A DNA stretch of 30,391 bases from NCBI GenBank assembly GCA_015680685.1, contig MNCI01014373.1, positions 489,398-519,788 of the forward strand, written 5' to 3'. This DNA comes from Gnetum montanum (Eukaryota; Streptophyta; Gnetopsida; Gnetales; Gnetaceae). Shown piece by piece: positions 19,445 through 29,444 of this stretch; position 1 is the stretch's first letter; each line of letters starts with the position of its first letter. A model generated the notes under the pieces. The model worked only from the letters and a program-made list of their open reading frames with translations, did not search any database and was not told the DNA's origin. A program made the translations under genes and the position numbers.

Positions 19445-19705
19445 TACAAATACAAGTGCTTCATCTTCTTTCTCTCTCTCTTTCTCTTCAAGCTGTCAAA
19501 TAAAGGCTTGGATGTCATTTATGTATGAGTGTTCACCATAATGATCATGAACACTAATGTTGTAATATGCTTATTGATCTGTTCACTGGGCACGTTGAGT
19601 GTATCATCCCATTCCACCATTAGTTGTCAATTAGTCAGTAATCCCATACCTTCCCAATATTTTGTAAAGAACTTTAGGACGAGTTTTCATTCAATCATGG
19701 GGGTA
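19445..19705 (+). mobile_element. Copy C: end of internal 3' UTR with polypurine tract
   Basis: Collinear with copy A 14575-14833 (shared CTTCATCTTCTTTCTCTCTC and GGATGTCATTTAT) and ends in the polypurine tract ATGGGGGTA (19697-19705). The rest of C's interior should lie on the other side of M1 and is not in the window. Confidence 0.85.
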
Positions 19706-20543
19706 TGATGAACCTTGATATTAGGGCTACGATATCGAGTCTGCAATATCAGGTCCACGATATCACAGCCTACCATGCGATGTCAGATACTCGATATCAG
19801 GACCTGTCTCCTTACCTATAAATAAGAAATAGGCACCCTTGATTTGGCAATAGATAGTTAGACCCTTAGCCAAACTCTTACCTTTTCTCCCTCCCAGAGT
19901 TACAATTACTTTTATGTGCCCATAGTAGGATTCATAAAGTGAACAGATCTTTATCTGAGCATTGTGTACCTGAGCACACCTTGTGTATGGCAATAAATAT
20001 GAACTTTATGACAAACCTTGCAACATCCAGAATAGATTAGTTAATGTTAATTACTGTTATTAAATGCTTTCCTAGTTAATTAATGCTTTCTCTCCCCCTA
20101 TAACTCTCCTAAGTAAGCACACTCAGTACGACCACTTTGAGCATGTTTGTAACGCTTGGTAACCCAGTAACGATTAGCATTTGGTAATCCCAGTAGTGTT
20201 GCACTAGTTCAGGATGTGTACAAAAAGTGAGAATGAAAACTAGTGTTAGGATTGATTAAAGCCTAGTTAATGAGTAGTTAAGTTAAATTAGTCACTTAGT
20301 TATCTCTCTCCCCCATTATTAGCAGTAGGACATAAAAACACATAAAAATTATAAAAATCATATGCCTCAGGTTTACTTAACTATACAATTGTGACATACA
20401 AGTAAGCTTGGGAAGACAACGATTAACCAACCCATTCTTGTTCCATCAAGGTGCATAAGCACTTAGTCCTTGGAATTTGACTGGATCATGCATGTACACT
20501 CATATTCATATGGTTGAGCATAGGGATACCTCGTCGCTCATCA
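19706..20543 (+). mobile_element. Copy C 3' LTR (Athila-like)
   Basis: An 838-bp LTR, TGATGAA to GCTCATCA, collinear with copy A's LTR; TATA box TATAAATA at 19817-19824 and GATATC motifs at 19720-19800. The polypurine tract on its left makes it a 3' LTR. No primer-binding site follows on the right; copy B's gag interior begins instead. Confidence 0.9.
19817..19824 (+). promoter_or_regulatory. TATA box of copy C LTR
   Basis: TATAAATA in CCTATAAATAAGAAAT, equivalent to that of copy A. Confidence 0.75.
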
Positions 20544-21366
20544 CCAGTGAGGGGGAGGTATCACTTGATAAAGAGGTGCAATGAAAAATCTTGCTAATTC
20601 AAAAGTCTATGTCTGAAATTTTAGCTAAGGTTGATAAAATGTGAGAATTTTTGGATGAAAAATTTCAAAATATTTTAAAAGTTGTAGAAGAATCCAAAGA
20701 ACAAGGTAGTGATCATGACTGCAAGGGAAGAAAAGAAGTTGAACATGTCTACTAAAGGGGTAAGGGTAAAGCTACTATAGTAGAAGAGGTTATGGAGTTA
20801 GATTCAAATGATGATGGTGGGTGTGACATCTACCAATATAAACATCCTAAGGGATGTTATCATGTTGTGTCACACTTACAAGAATCTAGGGTAGACTAGC
20901 ATAAAGGCAAGCACCCAGAAGGTTGCCTTATCCTCAAGGCAATCTAAGGTAGTTCCACCAACAATAATAAGCTTATTATCCAAGTGAAGCTCCAAAACAA
21001 CTGTACAAGTAGTACCATCAATGGTAGCATTCATAGTCATAGGAGATGCCACCACCAAGGTATCAATACCCTTACAAGTAGCTAGATCCATATGGGTACT
21101 ATGTTCAACAACCCATGTCTCTGCATGACTTTCCTAGTCATGCTTCTTTTCAACATTACTACTATACTCCAGAGTACTATAGAGCTCATTCTCCATTTCC
21201 TAGAGAAAAATCCCCATATCCTTATTATCCTTCTCATCCTTTAGCACCTATTCCTCCACCCTCAACCCAATTACCACCTACTCCATCCATGCAGGGAAAA
21301 TTCCCACATAGCCACAGTAAGGTAACGCTACCAAGGTTGTTAACTTATAGTTTGCTACTCAGCTGA
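20544..21366 (+). pseudogene. Copy B gag, C-terminal half
   Basis: Starts directly at the LTR end with no primer-binding site or gag N-terminus. The first coding frame (20600-20960) reads an acidic helix (AKVDKM ... EFLDEKFQNILKVVEES), then a zinc-like CDIYQYKHPKGCYHVV and KHPEGCLIL, parallel to the CNIFLYNHPKGQC motif of M1. After at least one frameshift near 21000 it continues as a Tyr/Pro-rich tail (YYYTPEYYRAHSPFPRE, open from 21115 to a stop at 21364). The gag capsid domain, about 1 kb in M1, is deleted. Confidence 0.75.
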
Positions 21367-22025
21367 GTGGTTTAGAATCTAAATTTTGTAAAAGATCATT
21401 CTTCCAAACCAATAGTCCTATAAAGCCCTTGTCGACTTATGCAGCTGGTCATCCTATGTCTCCTTCATTCTCTACATCCATTCCTTTTGAGAGCCCTTCA
21501 AAACAAACACCTTCCAGGATCTGCATAGTCATGTTAACCCACATTGTATCTAATTGAATTAAGGTTGGCAACCTTCCCAAGAAAAGAGTTAATCCTATAA
21601 TTTCTCTCATCTACTTGTAGATTGCAAGAAATGAGCCATGCAAGGCTCTTCTTGATTCAAGTTCTAGTGGTAATCTAATTTTCCATGAAATATACAACAC
21701 CTAGAACCTACCTCCTCTCAAGAAGAGTAATATATTGACAGATTAGTCCATGACTATTCTCTTAATATTAGTGGAGAAAATTGTGACCACTATCTATGGC
21801 TAGTCATATCTTGCCAATTTCATAGTGATCAAAGTTAACAATTACAAGGGGGACTTTCCAATCATTATGGGAAGGGCTTGGTTGGGCACTGTTGATGTAC
21901 AAATGAGCATCAGAGATCTTTCTCCAAATATTTCCAAGAAAAATGCATTCGAAAAGATCGAGAAGAAGAGAGTTCCATACATCGTGTACAATGATACCGG
22001 GTACAATTATGTGCAGAAACTCTAG
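21367..22025 (+). pseudogene. Copy B aspartic protease region
   Basis: After a degenerate spacer, one frame (21621-22025) shows a retropepsin: CKALLDSSSSGNLI with the catalytic Asp at 21654, where the usual D-x-G has become D-S-S (a G-to-A change would explain this), and IIMGRAWLGTVD (about 21867) as the second conserved motif. Three in-frame stops lie between them. It would have processed Gag-Pol. Its position just before RT fits Athila-like order. Confidence 0.7.
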
Positions 22026-23230
22026 TCTATCAAAAGCACATCAATCAAGCATGCAAATAGTATGTAGATGAATTTGAAATCCAAAAGTGCATTTATGCAA
22101 CATTTACAAAACAAAAGGACACAGAATATCTGATAGCTAATTTTGAAAGTAGCACACTTTGCATGGAATCTACTGAGAGTCTAACTTATGCCTATGTTGA
22201 AGGCATGGATGAACTGGAGCAAGTTCATTGTAAAATCTATAATGATGAACCTGATGATACCAATTAGGAAGAGTTGGAAATCCCTGAAAGTTTTAAACGA
22301 GAGCTCTTAGAGTTGAAAACTCTACCTACCAACATGGAATATGCATTTCTAAAAAATGATAAGTTGGTGATAATTAACGTCAACCTTGCTCCTGAGTAGA
22401 AAGGGATGCCATTGAAGGTAGTCAAAAAATGGCCAAAAAAATTTACTTGGTCATATCTTGAATTCATAGTAATTTATCTTAGGATATGCTAGCATCACAT
22501 CTATACTAATCTAGCTATGAAGCTAAAGAGGTAGCCACAGAAATGGCTGAACCCCAAATTGAAGTAGATCGGCAAAGAGGAAATTGAAAAACTTCTCAAG
22601 GCAAGGTTCATTTATCCAATTGTAGATAGTGAGTGGGTTAGCCCACTTATAGTTATGCCAAAATAGGATGGCAAGTGGTAGGTATGTATTGATTTCAAGT
22701 TGTTGAACTTGGTGATGTTCAAAGATCATTTTCCATTATCATTTGTGGACCAGATGTTGGGCAATATTTCTAGGCATTTCTATTATAGCTTTTTATATGG
22801 TTATAATGGCTATAACCAAATGCATATCATGCTCAAGGATCATGCCAAAACAAAATTCACAAGTCCCTAGGGAACTTTTGAATATCATAAGATGCCCTTT
22901 GATCTATGTAATGCCCCTGCAACATTCCAATGCTTGGTCCTAAGCATTTTTTAGCAACAAATTGGTAGTGGGGTGGAAGTCTTCATGGATGACTTCTCCA
23001 CATATGGTGTTACATTTGAGCAAGCCCTAGCCCACCTTGAGTAAGTGCTTAAAATGCACATGGAGACCTTTATTAGCTCAATTGGAAAAATATCCATGTC
23101 ATGGTCCAAGAGCAAATTATGTTGGGGCATAGGATTTCTAAAGCAGGGATCGAGGTGAATCCTAAAAAGATTAGAGTCATCAAAGGAATAATCTACCAAC
23201 CAGAAACTATTAAAGATGTTTAGTCATTCC
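22026..23230 (+). pseudogene. Copy B pol: reverse transcriptase
   Basis: Collinear with copy A. Landmarks: LCMESTESLTYAYVEG (22160), DSEWVSPLIVM (22627), KDHFPLSFVDQMLGN (22722), FYYSFLYGYNGYNQMHI (22778) and catalytic F-M-D-D at 22982-22993. Stops include 22023, 22264, 22397 and a TAG in the SP-x-GTFEY region (about 22868). A one-base deletion near 23075 moves the frame relative to copy A. Non-functional. Confidence 0.85.
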
Positions 23231-23781
23231 TTGGACACACTAGCTACTATTGGCAATTCATAGAGAATTTCTCTAAGATCATGAAACCATTGGTCAAGCT
23301 CACAAATAAATATGCTCTGTTCATATGGACCAAAGAATGTGAAAAGGCATTCTAGCAGCTTAAGAAGAAGCTTGTAGAGACTCCAATTCTACAAGTACCT
23401 AATTGGTCCTAACCATTTCACATTATGATAAACGAATCAAACTATGCCTTGGAAGCTATGCTTATGTAGTTGGATGATCAAAAACATCCATGTTATATCC
23501 ACTACACAAGCTAAAGAATTGTCAGTGCACAGTTTAATTACACCACAATAGAGAAAGACCTAATGGCTATGGTGTATGCTTTGGAAAGGTTCAGGCACTA
23601 TATGCTTGGATACAAGGTATTTGTGCACACTAACTATAGTGTCATCCACTTTCTAATGAATAAACCAATAGTGAACCCCCATGTTATATGGTGGCTAGTG
23701 ATCTTATAAGAGTTTAATCTTATAGTAGTAGATTAAAAGGGGACTGAGAATGTGGTTGGTTATCACTTGTCTCAGTTATGA
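23231..23781 (+). pseudogene. Copy B pol: RNase H
   Basis: Collinear with copy A's RNase H: HIMINESNYALEAML (23420; the first catalytic Asp of TDxS appears as Asn), MVYALERFRHYMLGYKVF (23570) and VHTNYSVIHFLMNKP (the usual TDHS is TNYS). It ends HLSQL followed by TGA, a stop at the same position as in copy A. Two changed acids would inactivate it even without the stops. Confidence 0.8.
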
Positions 23782-25243
23782 TGGGACAACAAAGAGGACA
23801 AGAGTCCATTCTCTAATGAATTTCCTAATGAAATCCTCTTTGCTAGTGCAATAAATGAACAAGTACCTGTTGAACCCAAATGGTACAATGGCATCCTCAC
23901 TTAACTTCTTACTTAGGAGATGCCACAAGACTTGGACTTCTAAAAGAAATAATAGTTTCTTCATATGGCCAAATGCTTCATGGAGATTAACAAACACCTT
24001 TACAACATGTGTGCTAATGGCCTAGTTCATTGGTGTGTTCTTGATCCTACTCAATTGTGCATTCTCCAAGATGTTCATGAGGGTCCTTGTGGGGGCCATT
24101 ATGTAGGAAGACACATGGCCATTAAAATCTTGATGGTAGGGTACTACTGGCCAACACTCTTCAAGGATGTCCATCAATTCATTTACTATTATGAACATTG
24201 TCAACGAGATAGTGAGATGATCGCTCAAATGGAGGGGCCTCAACAATGGATCCAACCATTGGAACCCTTCAACATTTGGGGCATAGACTTCATGGGTTCT
24301 ATCACACCCATGTCAAATGGAAAGGCATAAATAATAGGCACTATTAACTATTGTATGAAATGGGTAGAAGCAACAGCTGTCACCAATTGTACATCTTCCA
24401 CGACTACTCAATTTATATAACAAAATGTTGTAAACAAGTTTGGAATGCCATGTGCACTAATTTTTGATAGTGGTACTCATCTTATAAGTGCTACTTTTAT
24501 AAATCTCATGCAATTCTTGGGAGTTGAACATAAGTTAACAACACCCTATCACCCCCAAGCCAACAATTAAGTAGAGCTTACCAGTAGGGAGATCACTAAG
24601 ATTTTAACTCAAACAATTATCAAATATAGGAGAGACTAAAGCACAAAACTAAATGATGCCCTTTGGGCCTACCGCTCCACATGGAAGATCCCTATAGGCT
24701 ACTCTCCCTATGAGCTGGTATATGAAAAATTACCAACTCGTCTAATTCAATCCAAGCTTCATGCACTTTCAATAGCCTATGACCTAGACCTTAACTTGAC
24801 CATAGCACAAAAAGAGAGATTTATCAACCTTAATGTGCTAGATGAAAAGCGGTTGGTATCCTTGTCTTTGAATGAAGTGTACAAAGCATTTAGTAAACAA
24901 CACCATGATCTTAGAATATGGAAGGTAAAATTTCAACCTAGAGATAAGGTCCTATGCTAGAACCCCACACATGTACCTTAACAAACTAAGTTTCAAATGT
25001 TGTGGGAATGGCCCTACATCATATATGAAATCTTTCCTTTAGAAGCCATGTTAATTTACAAACTTGAGAGCCCAAACAAAAAAAGCGCTAGTCAACATGC
25101 AACAACTAAACCCTTTCCATGAGTCCAAGCAAGTTAATGAAATCAACACCTCATTAAATGGATGACCATGCTCAACCTTTCAAATATTCTCTTTTCAACT
25201 TAGTCATAGAGGAGATGGCCATTCATGCTACTCATTAAACTAG
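23782..25243 (+). pseudogene. Copy B pol: integrase
   Basis: Better preserved than in A. The zinc-binding domain (VHEGPCGGHYVGRH ... YYEHCQ, about 24075-24205) lies in an open stretch 23965-24330; the core shows WGIDFMGS (24280), DSGTHL (24465) and VELTSREI (24572), so D, D and E are all present. WAYRSTWKIP and PYELVYEK (24668-24725) and the C-terminal KFQPRDKV (24930) follow. There are several stops, and an insertion in an A-run near 25080 shifts the end. Likely pol end at 25241-25243. Confidence 0.85.
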
Positions 25244-27242
25244 CTCTTTAGCTTTTCTACTTTTTTGTTTTACACCTTTTTGTTTTACACTTTGTTATTT
25301 TTCCAATTTTTTGTTTTACAACATCATTAGTATGTTTTATTTTTATTTATTATTTTATAATTTCTTTTATATTTTTCTTTATTTTTATGTGAATCTTTCT
25401 TATTTTGTAATAAAATTACTTTCTTGTCAACATGACATAGTGATGTTTTAGTTGTTTACTAATGGCGGTTTATGCCTAATGTTTTTGATTACTAATGTCT
25501 AGTTTCTATTGTTGAATTTTGATGACTAATGACTAAGACAAGTTTCTTTTTCATGGGATAGGAAGTGATTCCACATCATCCACCCATCTAGCAACTCTAT
25601 GGTCTTCCTAGTTTTGGAAGTATGAGGTCTCTTTTTCATTAATAAAACCTTTAAAAACTTGTAACCTTGGTAGTTTCCAAAGTTGGAAAAGATTCAAAGG
25701 TTTGAAAAGGATGCGACTTCAAGGGAATTCAATACTCTTTGTGCCTCTCTACTTGCTTGAGTATGCATGTGTTTTCATAGATTTCTTACTATTCCATGTC
25801 AACCAATAACAAGAAGTTGAATAAGTCTTTGCATGGTGTGGTTCCCATCCAAAAATCCATAAAAACATAAAATTTGAAAAAAAAACATGATATAAATTTA
25901 GAGCACACTCTTTAGACAAAATAACGAGCTACAAGCACTAGCTATGGGACTATAAAGACATGTTACCCATGCCTAAAGGTCCCCTATAACTAAGTTCCTT
26001 TCTCACTTCTTACTTCTCTTTTCTTCTTAAATAAGAAACAATGGTTGTTTGTGGGGGCATTCTTATATCTTAAGGTGATGGATTGATCCTAGAGTGGTGA
26101 TGTGAAGTCACTAAAAGTGATTGGTTTTGATTTAGACTAAGGATGGACTTTATCGGGTCATTTAATCATAAAATTCACAAGGGACTTCATGTGCCCACAA
26201 TTGGGAAATCCATTCCACTCTTTCTCTCATCTATCAATGCTCTCCATAACTCACCTCACTATTAGTTTTCATGTGTTTGCTCAATTTCTTAGTTTGATGT
26301 GTTAAAATTCTTAGATGGATTCTTCTAGATTCAGTCCTTGACTTTTCGTAATCATTAATCAATTGTGGGACTCATAGACTCCTTAGTTCAGCTTATTCAA
26401 GGGCAAAAAAAGGTTATGAGCCTACAATGGGAAGGACCCATTTACATGTCTCTTGGTTGGGGTAGTTAAGTCCCTTATCCTTAGACATTTTTGCAATTAA
26501 ATCTTTTGCATTCCCCATCAATTACATCCAACTGTGTGCTCCTTAAGGCATTTCTCTAATCATTCTCCATCTTTTATGACATCTCAAGCCCTCTTCATGT
26601 ATCTCATTGTGTTTTTGGCTTCTTGGGCTTCATTTGATTCCAATTTCACTTAAAAACTCCTTGTATTTTTTGAATTTTGACTTGGTCAAAAATGGTCAAT
26701 ACCCACATCAACTAAGCCCAGTCAACACAGCTAACCACATCAACTAGGCCATGTTGACGAGGCCCATTTGACACATGGGAAAAATTCTTTATATAGTACC
26801 CATCACTTAAGAATTTTTTGCCATTTGCTTTAAACATAAGGGGAGTTTGCAATTTTTCAAAGCTCAGAACCTTCCAAAGCCTATAACTTTCAAGTCATTT
26901 ATCCGATTCACTCCATTCTTCAATCCTGCAACTTCCAAAGTTATGCTTTATGTCATGCGGGCCACAAACCTTAGATTTTTAATAGAAAAATTTTTAGAAT
27001 TTTTCTAGCTCCCCCATGGGTTTGATGAATAAAATAATATTAAATCATCAACCTATGAAAGTTAAACCCTTCCAACACACTCTAGTAACCTATTTAATTA
27101 GATAATAATAAAATAATATTAAAATAATCAAACTGGCCATGATCACAACTTAGCCAAGTGTAACTACCCCAAGAGATAAGGTATTCCAAATGTTTCAAAG
27201 TTACATAGTAAGTGCTAATCCTTGGTCATGTTGTGATTACAA
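25244..27242 (+). other. Copy B post-pol 3' region
   Basis: Non-coding, T-rich at the start, collinear with copy A to about 26600 (CAACTCTATGGTC at 25592, GCATGGTGTGGTTC at 25829, GACTACAAG-type block at 25930). The stretch 26640-27150 is absent from A; it has repeated ACATCAACTA and GTCAAC motifs (26700-26760) and TATATA at 26790, and resembles U3 of the M2 LTR in places. From about 27140 similarity with A returns (CACAACTTAGCCAA) up to the third-ORF ATG. Confidence 0.65.
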
Positions 27243-27943
27243 ATGGCACCAAAACCAAAACACCCGCAGAAAGGATGACCATCTCAACAAAGGGAATGAT
27301 GACCTAGAGTTGAAAGAGAGTAGCAAGAATAAGCCCAAGAATAGGTAGTAGAAACTCATGCAATGAGACCTCTTTGGGAGGAGCCTAAAGTAGAATTTGT
27401 CCAACAGATTCCCAAGGAAGTGTTCATAACTAAACAATCCCATCAAGATGAGGTGCCAGGATCGGTTCCAAGACTTAAGGTCACATTGACTTAAGCCTAC
27501 CTTGATCAAATCAAGTCTTGTGACATCCAATGTTTAGTTCTTCAAGAACTAAACTTTGGAAAATTCTTAGAATGTGCTCTAGCAGAAGTTAAGATGCAAT
27601 TGTAGAACTCTCCCATGTGGCCAATCATCATTTCTAGTGGGGAATGGCACATGGGAGAGACATATCTCTTTTGAAATAGTAGGTGGGAAAGAGCCACTAT
27701 GAAGATCAAGGACATTCAAGTGTTCCACTTTGTGGAGGCTATTGCATAGGCCCTTGGATTGCCTAATATTCGAAAAAATTTTGTAAAGATCTCCACGCAA
27801 GCAAACTTGAAGGTAAAGAAGGAGTGGACCCAACATTGTTATGGAATGAACCACAAGGAGTATAGTGAACTCACCCCAATGGAGCACATATATTTCAAGA
27901 TAGTAGCCTATCACCTCAATCCGATGATGAGGCCCAATAAGGT
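27243..27943 (+). pseudogene. Copy B third ORF (env-position, additional ORF), interrupted
   Basis: ATGGCACCAAAACC at 27243 opens a frame that runs in register for 701 bp with about ten stops (most at CAA/CAG/CGA-derived positions) up to the M2 insertion. Visible features: Lys/Pro/Gln-rich start (MAPKPKHPQK), conserved-looking blocks LVLQELNFGKFLE (27538), FVEAIA-ALGLPN (27735) and ELTPMEHIYFKIVAYHLNP (27865). No signal peptide or transmembrane segment is evident in what remains. Third ORFs between pol and 3' LTR are usual in Athila-like elements. I do not recognise its biochemical function. The C-terminal part lies beyond M2, outside the window. Confidence 0.6.
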
Positions 27944-28685
27944 TGATGAGCGGCAAGGTACCCCTACGCTCAACTATACGAATACGAGTGTTCACGCACG
28001 ATCCGGTCAAACTCCGCGAACAGGCTAGTTATGGTATCTAGATAGTTACATGTTGATCGCAGTTCGCTGCCTTCCCACCTGGACTAGTATTTGCTTTGTC
28101 ACATATGGTTTAGTCCAAAGTGAGTCATATGATGTGATCCTAAATTAGTTCTACTCCTAGAGACAATGGAAAATAATCTTGATTAAACTAATGAGTAATA
28201 GGAAATGAAGTCTAAGCTAACCTAAGTGCGATGAGCATCCGTTCCTTAATCATCTGTACACATCTTGGACCTCGTGCACGACTACTACTGGGGTTACCAA
28301 GCATAGATCCCAAGTACGCTGCTGGGTTACCAAGTAGTCACACTTAAATGCTCGTGATTAAGTTGTACTCATTTCACATTTAACAACATGAATAGTAAAT
28401 TATGATAAAGAAATATCAACTAAGAAAATAATAAATAACAATAATAATTAACAATAAGAAATAAACAATTAAAACTAAGTGAATGCTGCAATGATGAAGT
28501 AATCTCGATCTTTATTTTCGATCATGTGTGCGTCCAAGTACGTCACACTCGAATAAAGGTGTCGTACAATTATAAGCATCACACTGCGGGCATGCACTGG
28601 GAAATAATCTAACTCCTATGAAAACAAACTACAAGAGTCTAGCCACAATTGACAAAAAGATGCCAAATTAGGCGAAAGGCCCTCT

Positions 28686-28693
28686 TATTTATA
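28686..28693 (-). promoter_or_regulatory. TATA box of M2 LTR
   Basis: Minus strand TATAAATA in GGCCTATAAATAAGAGG, equivalent to the other Athila-like LTRs. Confidence 0.75.
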
Positions 28694-28774
28694 GGCCGAG
28701 ATAGGTGGCTGTGTAAATGGGGCCACATTGACAGAGGAAGGCTACGTCGACAGGGCCGCGTCGATGCAGCTACA

Positions 28775-28792
28775 TATACGGGGCCCCGTATA
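28775..28792. repeat. 18-bp perfect palindrome in M2 U3
   Basis: TATACGGGGCCCCGTATA is fully self-complementary and sits about 80 bp upstream of the M2 TATA box. Confidence 0.95.
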
Positions 28793-28832
28793 CACAGCCT
28801 AGTCAACGCATCAATTATATAGCACTTCATCA

Positions 28833-28841
28833 TACCCCCAC
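28833..28841 (-). other. Polypurine tract of M2
   Basis: Minus strand GTGGGGGTA directly before TGATGA, as in copies A and C. Confidence 0.85.
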
Positions 28842-29006
28842 GACTAAGTAAAAACTTATCCTTGAGTCAAAGAAGGTGAGGAACAAGCTTAATTGAATAC
28901 ACAGTGGATAGGTATGGGATTATTGACTGACTAGAAAGTTATTCATGCCACAGTGGAGAATTAAACAAAATTTGGACACAGACACAAAAGACAAAACTCG
29001 TAGAAC

Positions 29007-29444
29007 TCATGGGGTTCCTGGTAGTGGGGACTCCTCCATGGGTGCCTTTCCTTTGTTATATGTGCTAGGCTTCTGAGATTGATACCACTGAAGAAGCGCC
29101 TGACATTTATTTTTCTTCCATCCGCAGATTTTGAGCCATCCATACTAATGTTCCAATGTATGATGGAGTTGGCACTTTCCATGGATAAGACAACTATGGG
29201 AATACTTGATTGGCCTTGACATGCCATGCCGTAGATAGCCGTCATTCCTCTTCATAGGTTCAGGCCCCAACCTCTCCACCTGTTTCTTGGCCACTTATGT
29301 AGTGATAGGAGGTCCCTGATGGATGCTAAATGATTGTGCCTCCTGCTCTGCATGTTTTGCATGAGGTCCTTGGCCTCTACCTCCCCCAGGTCGTTCTATT
29401 GCACCTTGTGAAGGTCCTCCTCATTGTCTTCTTTTAGGGGCCAT
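29007..29444 (-). pseudogene. M2 third ORF (env-position), decayed
   Basis: ATG at 29444 follows a splice-acceptor-like GTGTGATTATAG. One frame of 146 codons to a TGA at 29007 has three internal stops (TGA, TAA, TAG) and no frameshift. The start MAPKRRQ resembles B's MAPKPK; it is followed by a Gly/Pro/Gln-rich segment and a basic, Cys/His/Trp-containing part (GWKKNKCQ). I do not recognise a domain, and it is shorter than B's ORF. An out-of-frame ORF (29245-28961) overlaps it and is probably a shadow. Confidence 0.45.

Larger units (their letters stand above)
27944..28832 (-). mobile_element. M2 3' LTR (Athila-like)
   Basis: An 889-bp LTR with TGATGA/TCATCA ends on the minus strand; the polypurine tract lies on its upper side, so it is a 3' LTR. 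It matches the M1 5' LTR over the primer-proximal two thirds, but its U3 (28700-28800) lacks GATATC repeats and carries GTCGAC motifs and an 18-bp palindrome. It interrupts copy B's third ORF. Confidence 0.9.

Noticed and set aside
19706-20543. 5' LTR of copy B
   Set aside because: It has a polypurine tract on its left and no primer-binding site on its right, so it is a 3' LTR of copy C; B merely abuts it.
20876-21091. Hydrophobic 71-codon minus-strand ORF in copy B gag
   Set aside because: Opposite to gag-homologous plus-strand sequence (zinc-like and Pro-rich blocks shared with M1), so more likely a shadow.
27243-27260. TGGCACC at 27244 as a primer-binding site
   Set aside because: Only the first seven bases resemble the M1 site; no LTR end precedes it, and it coincides with the ORF start.
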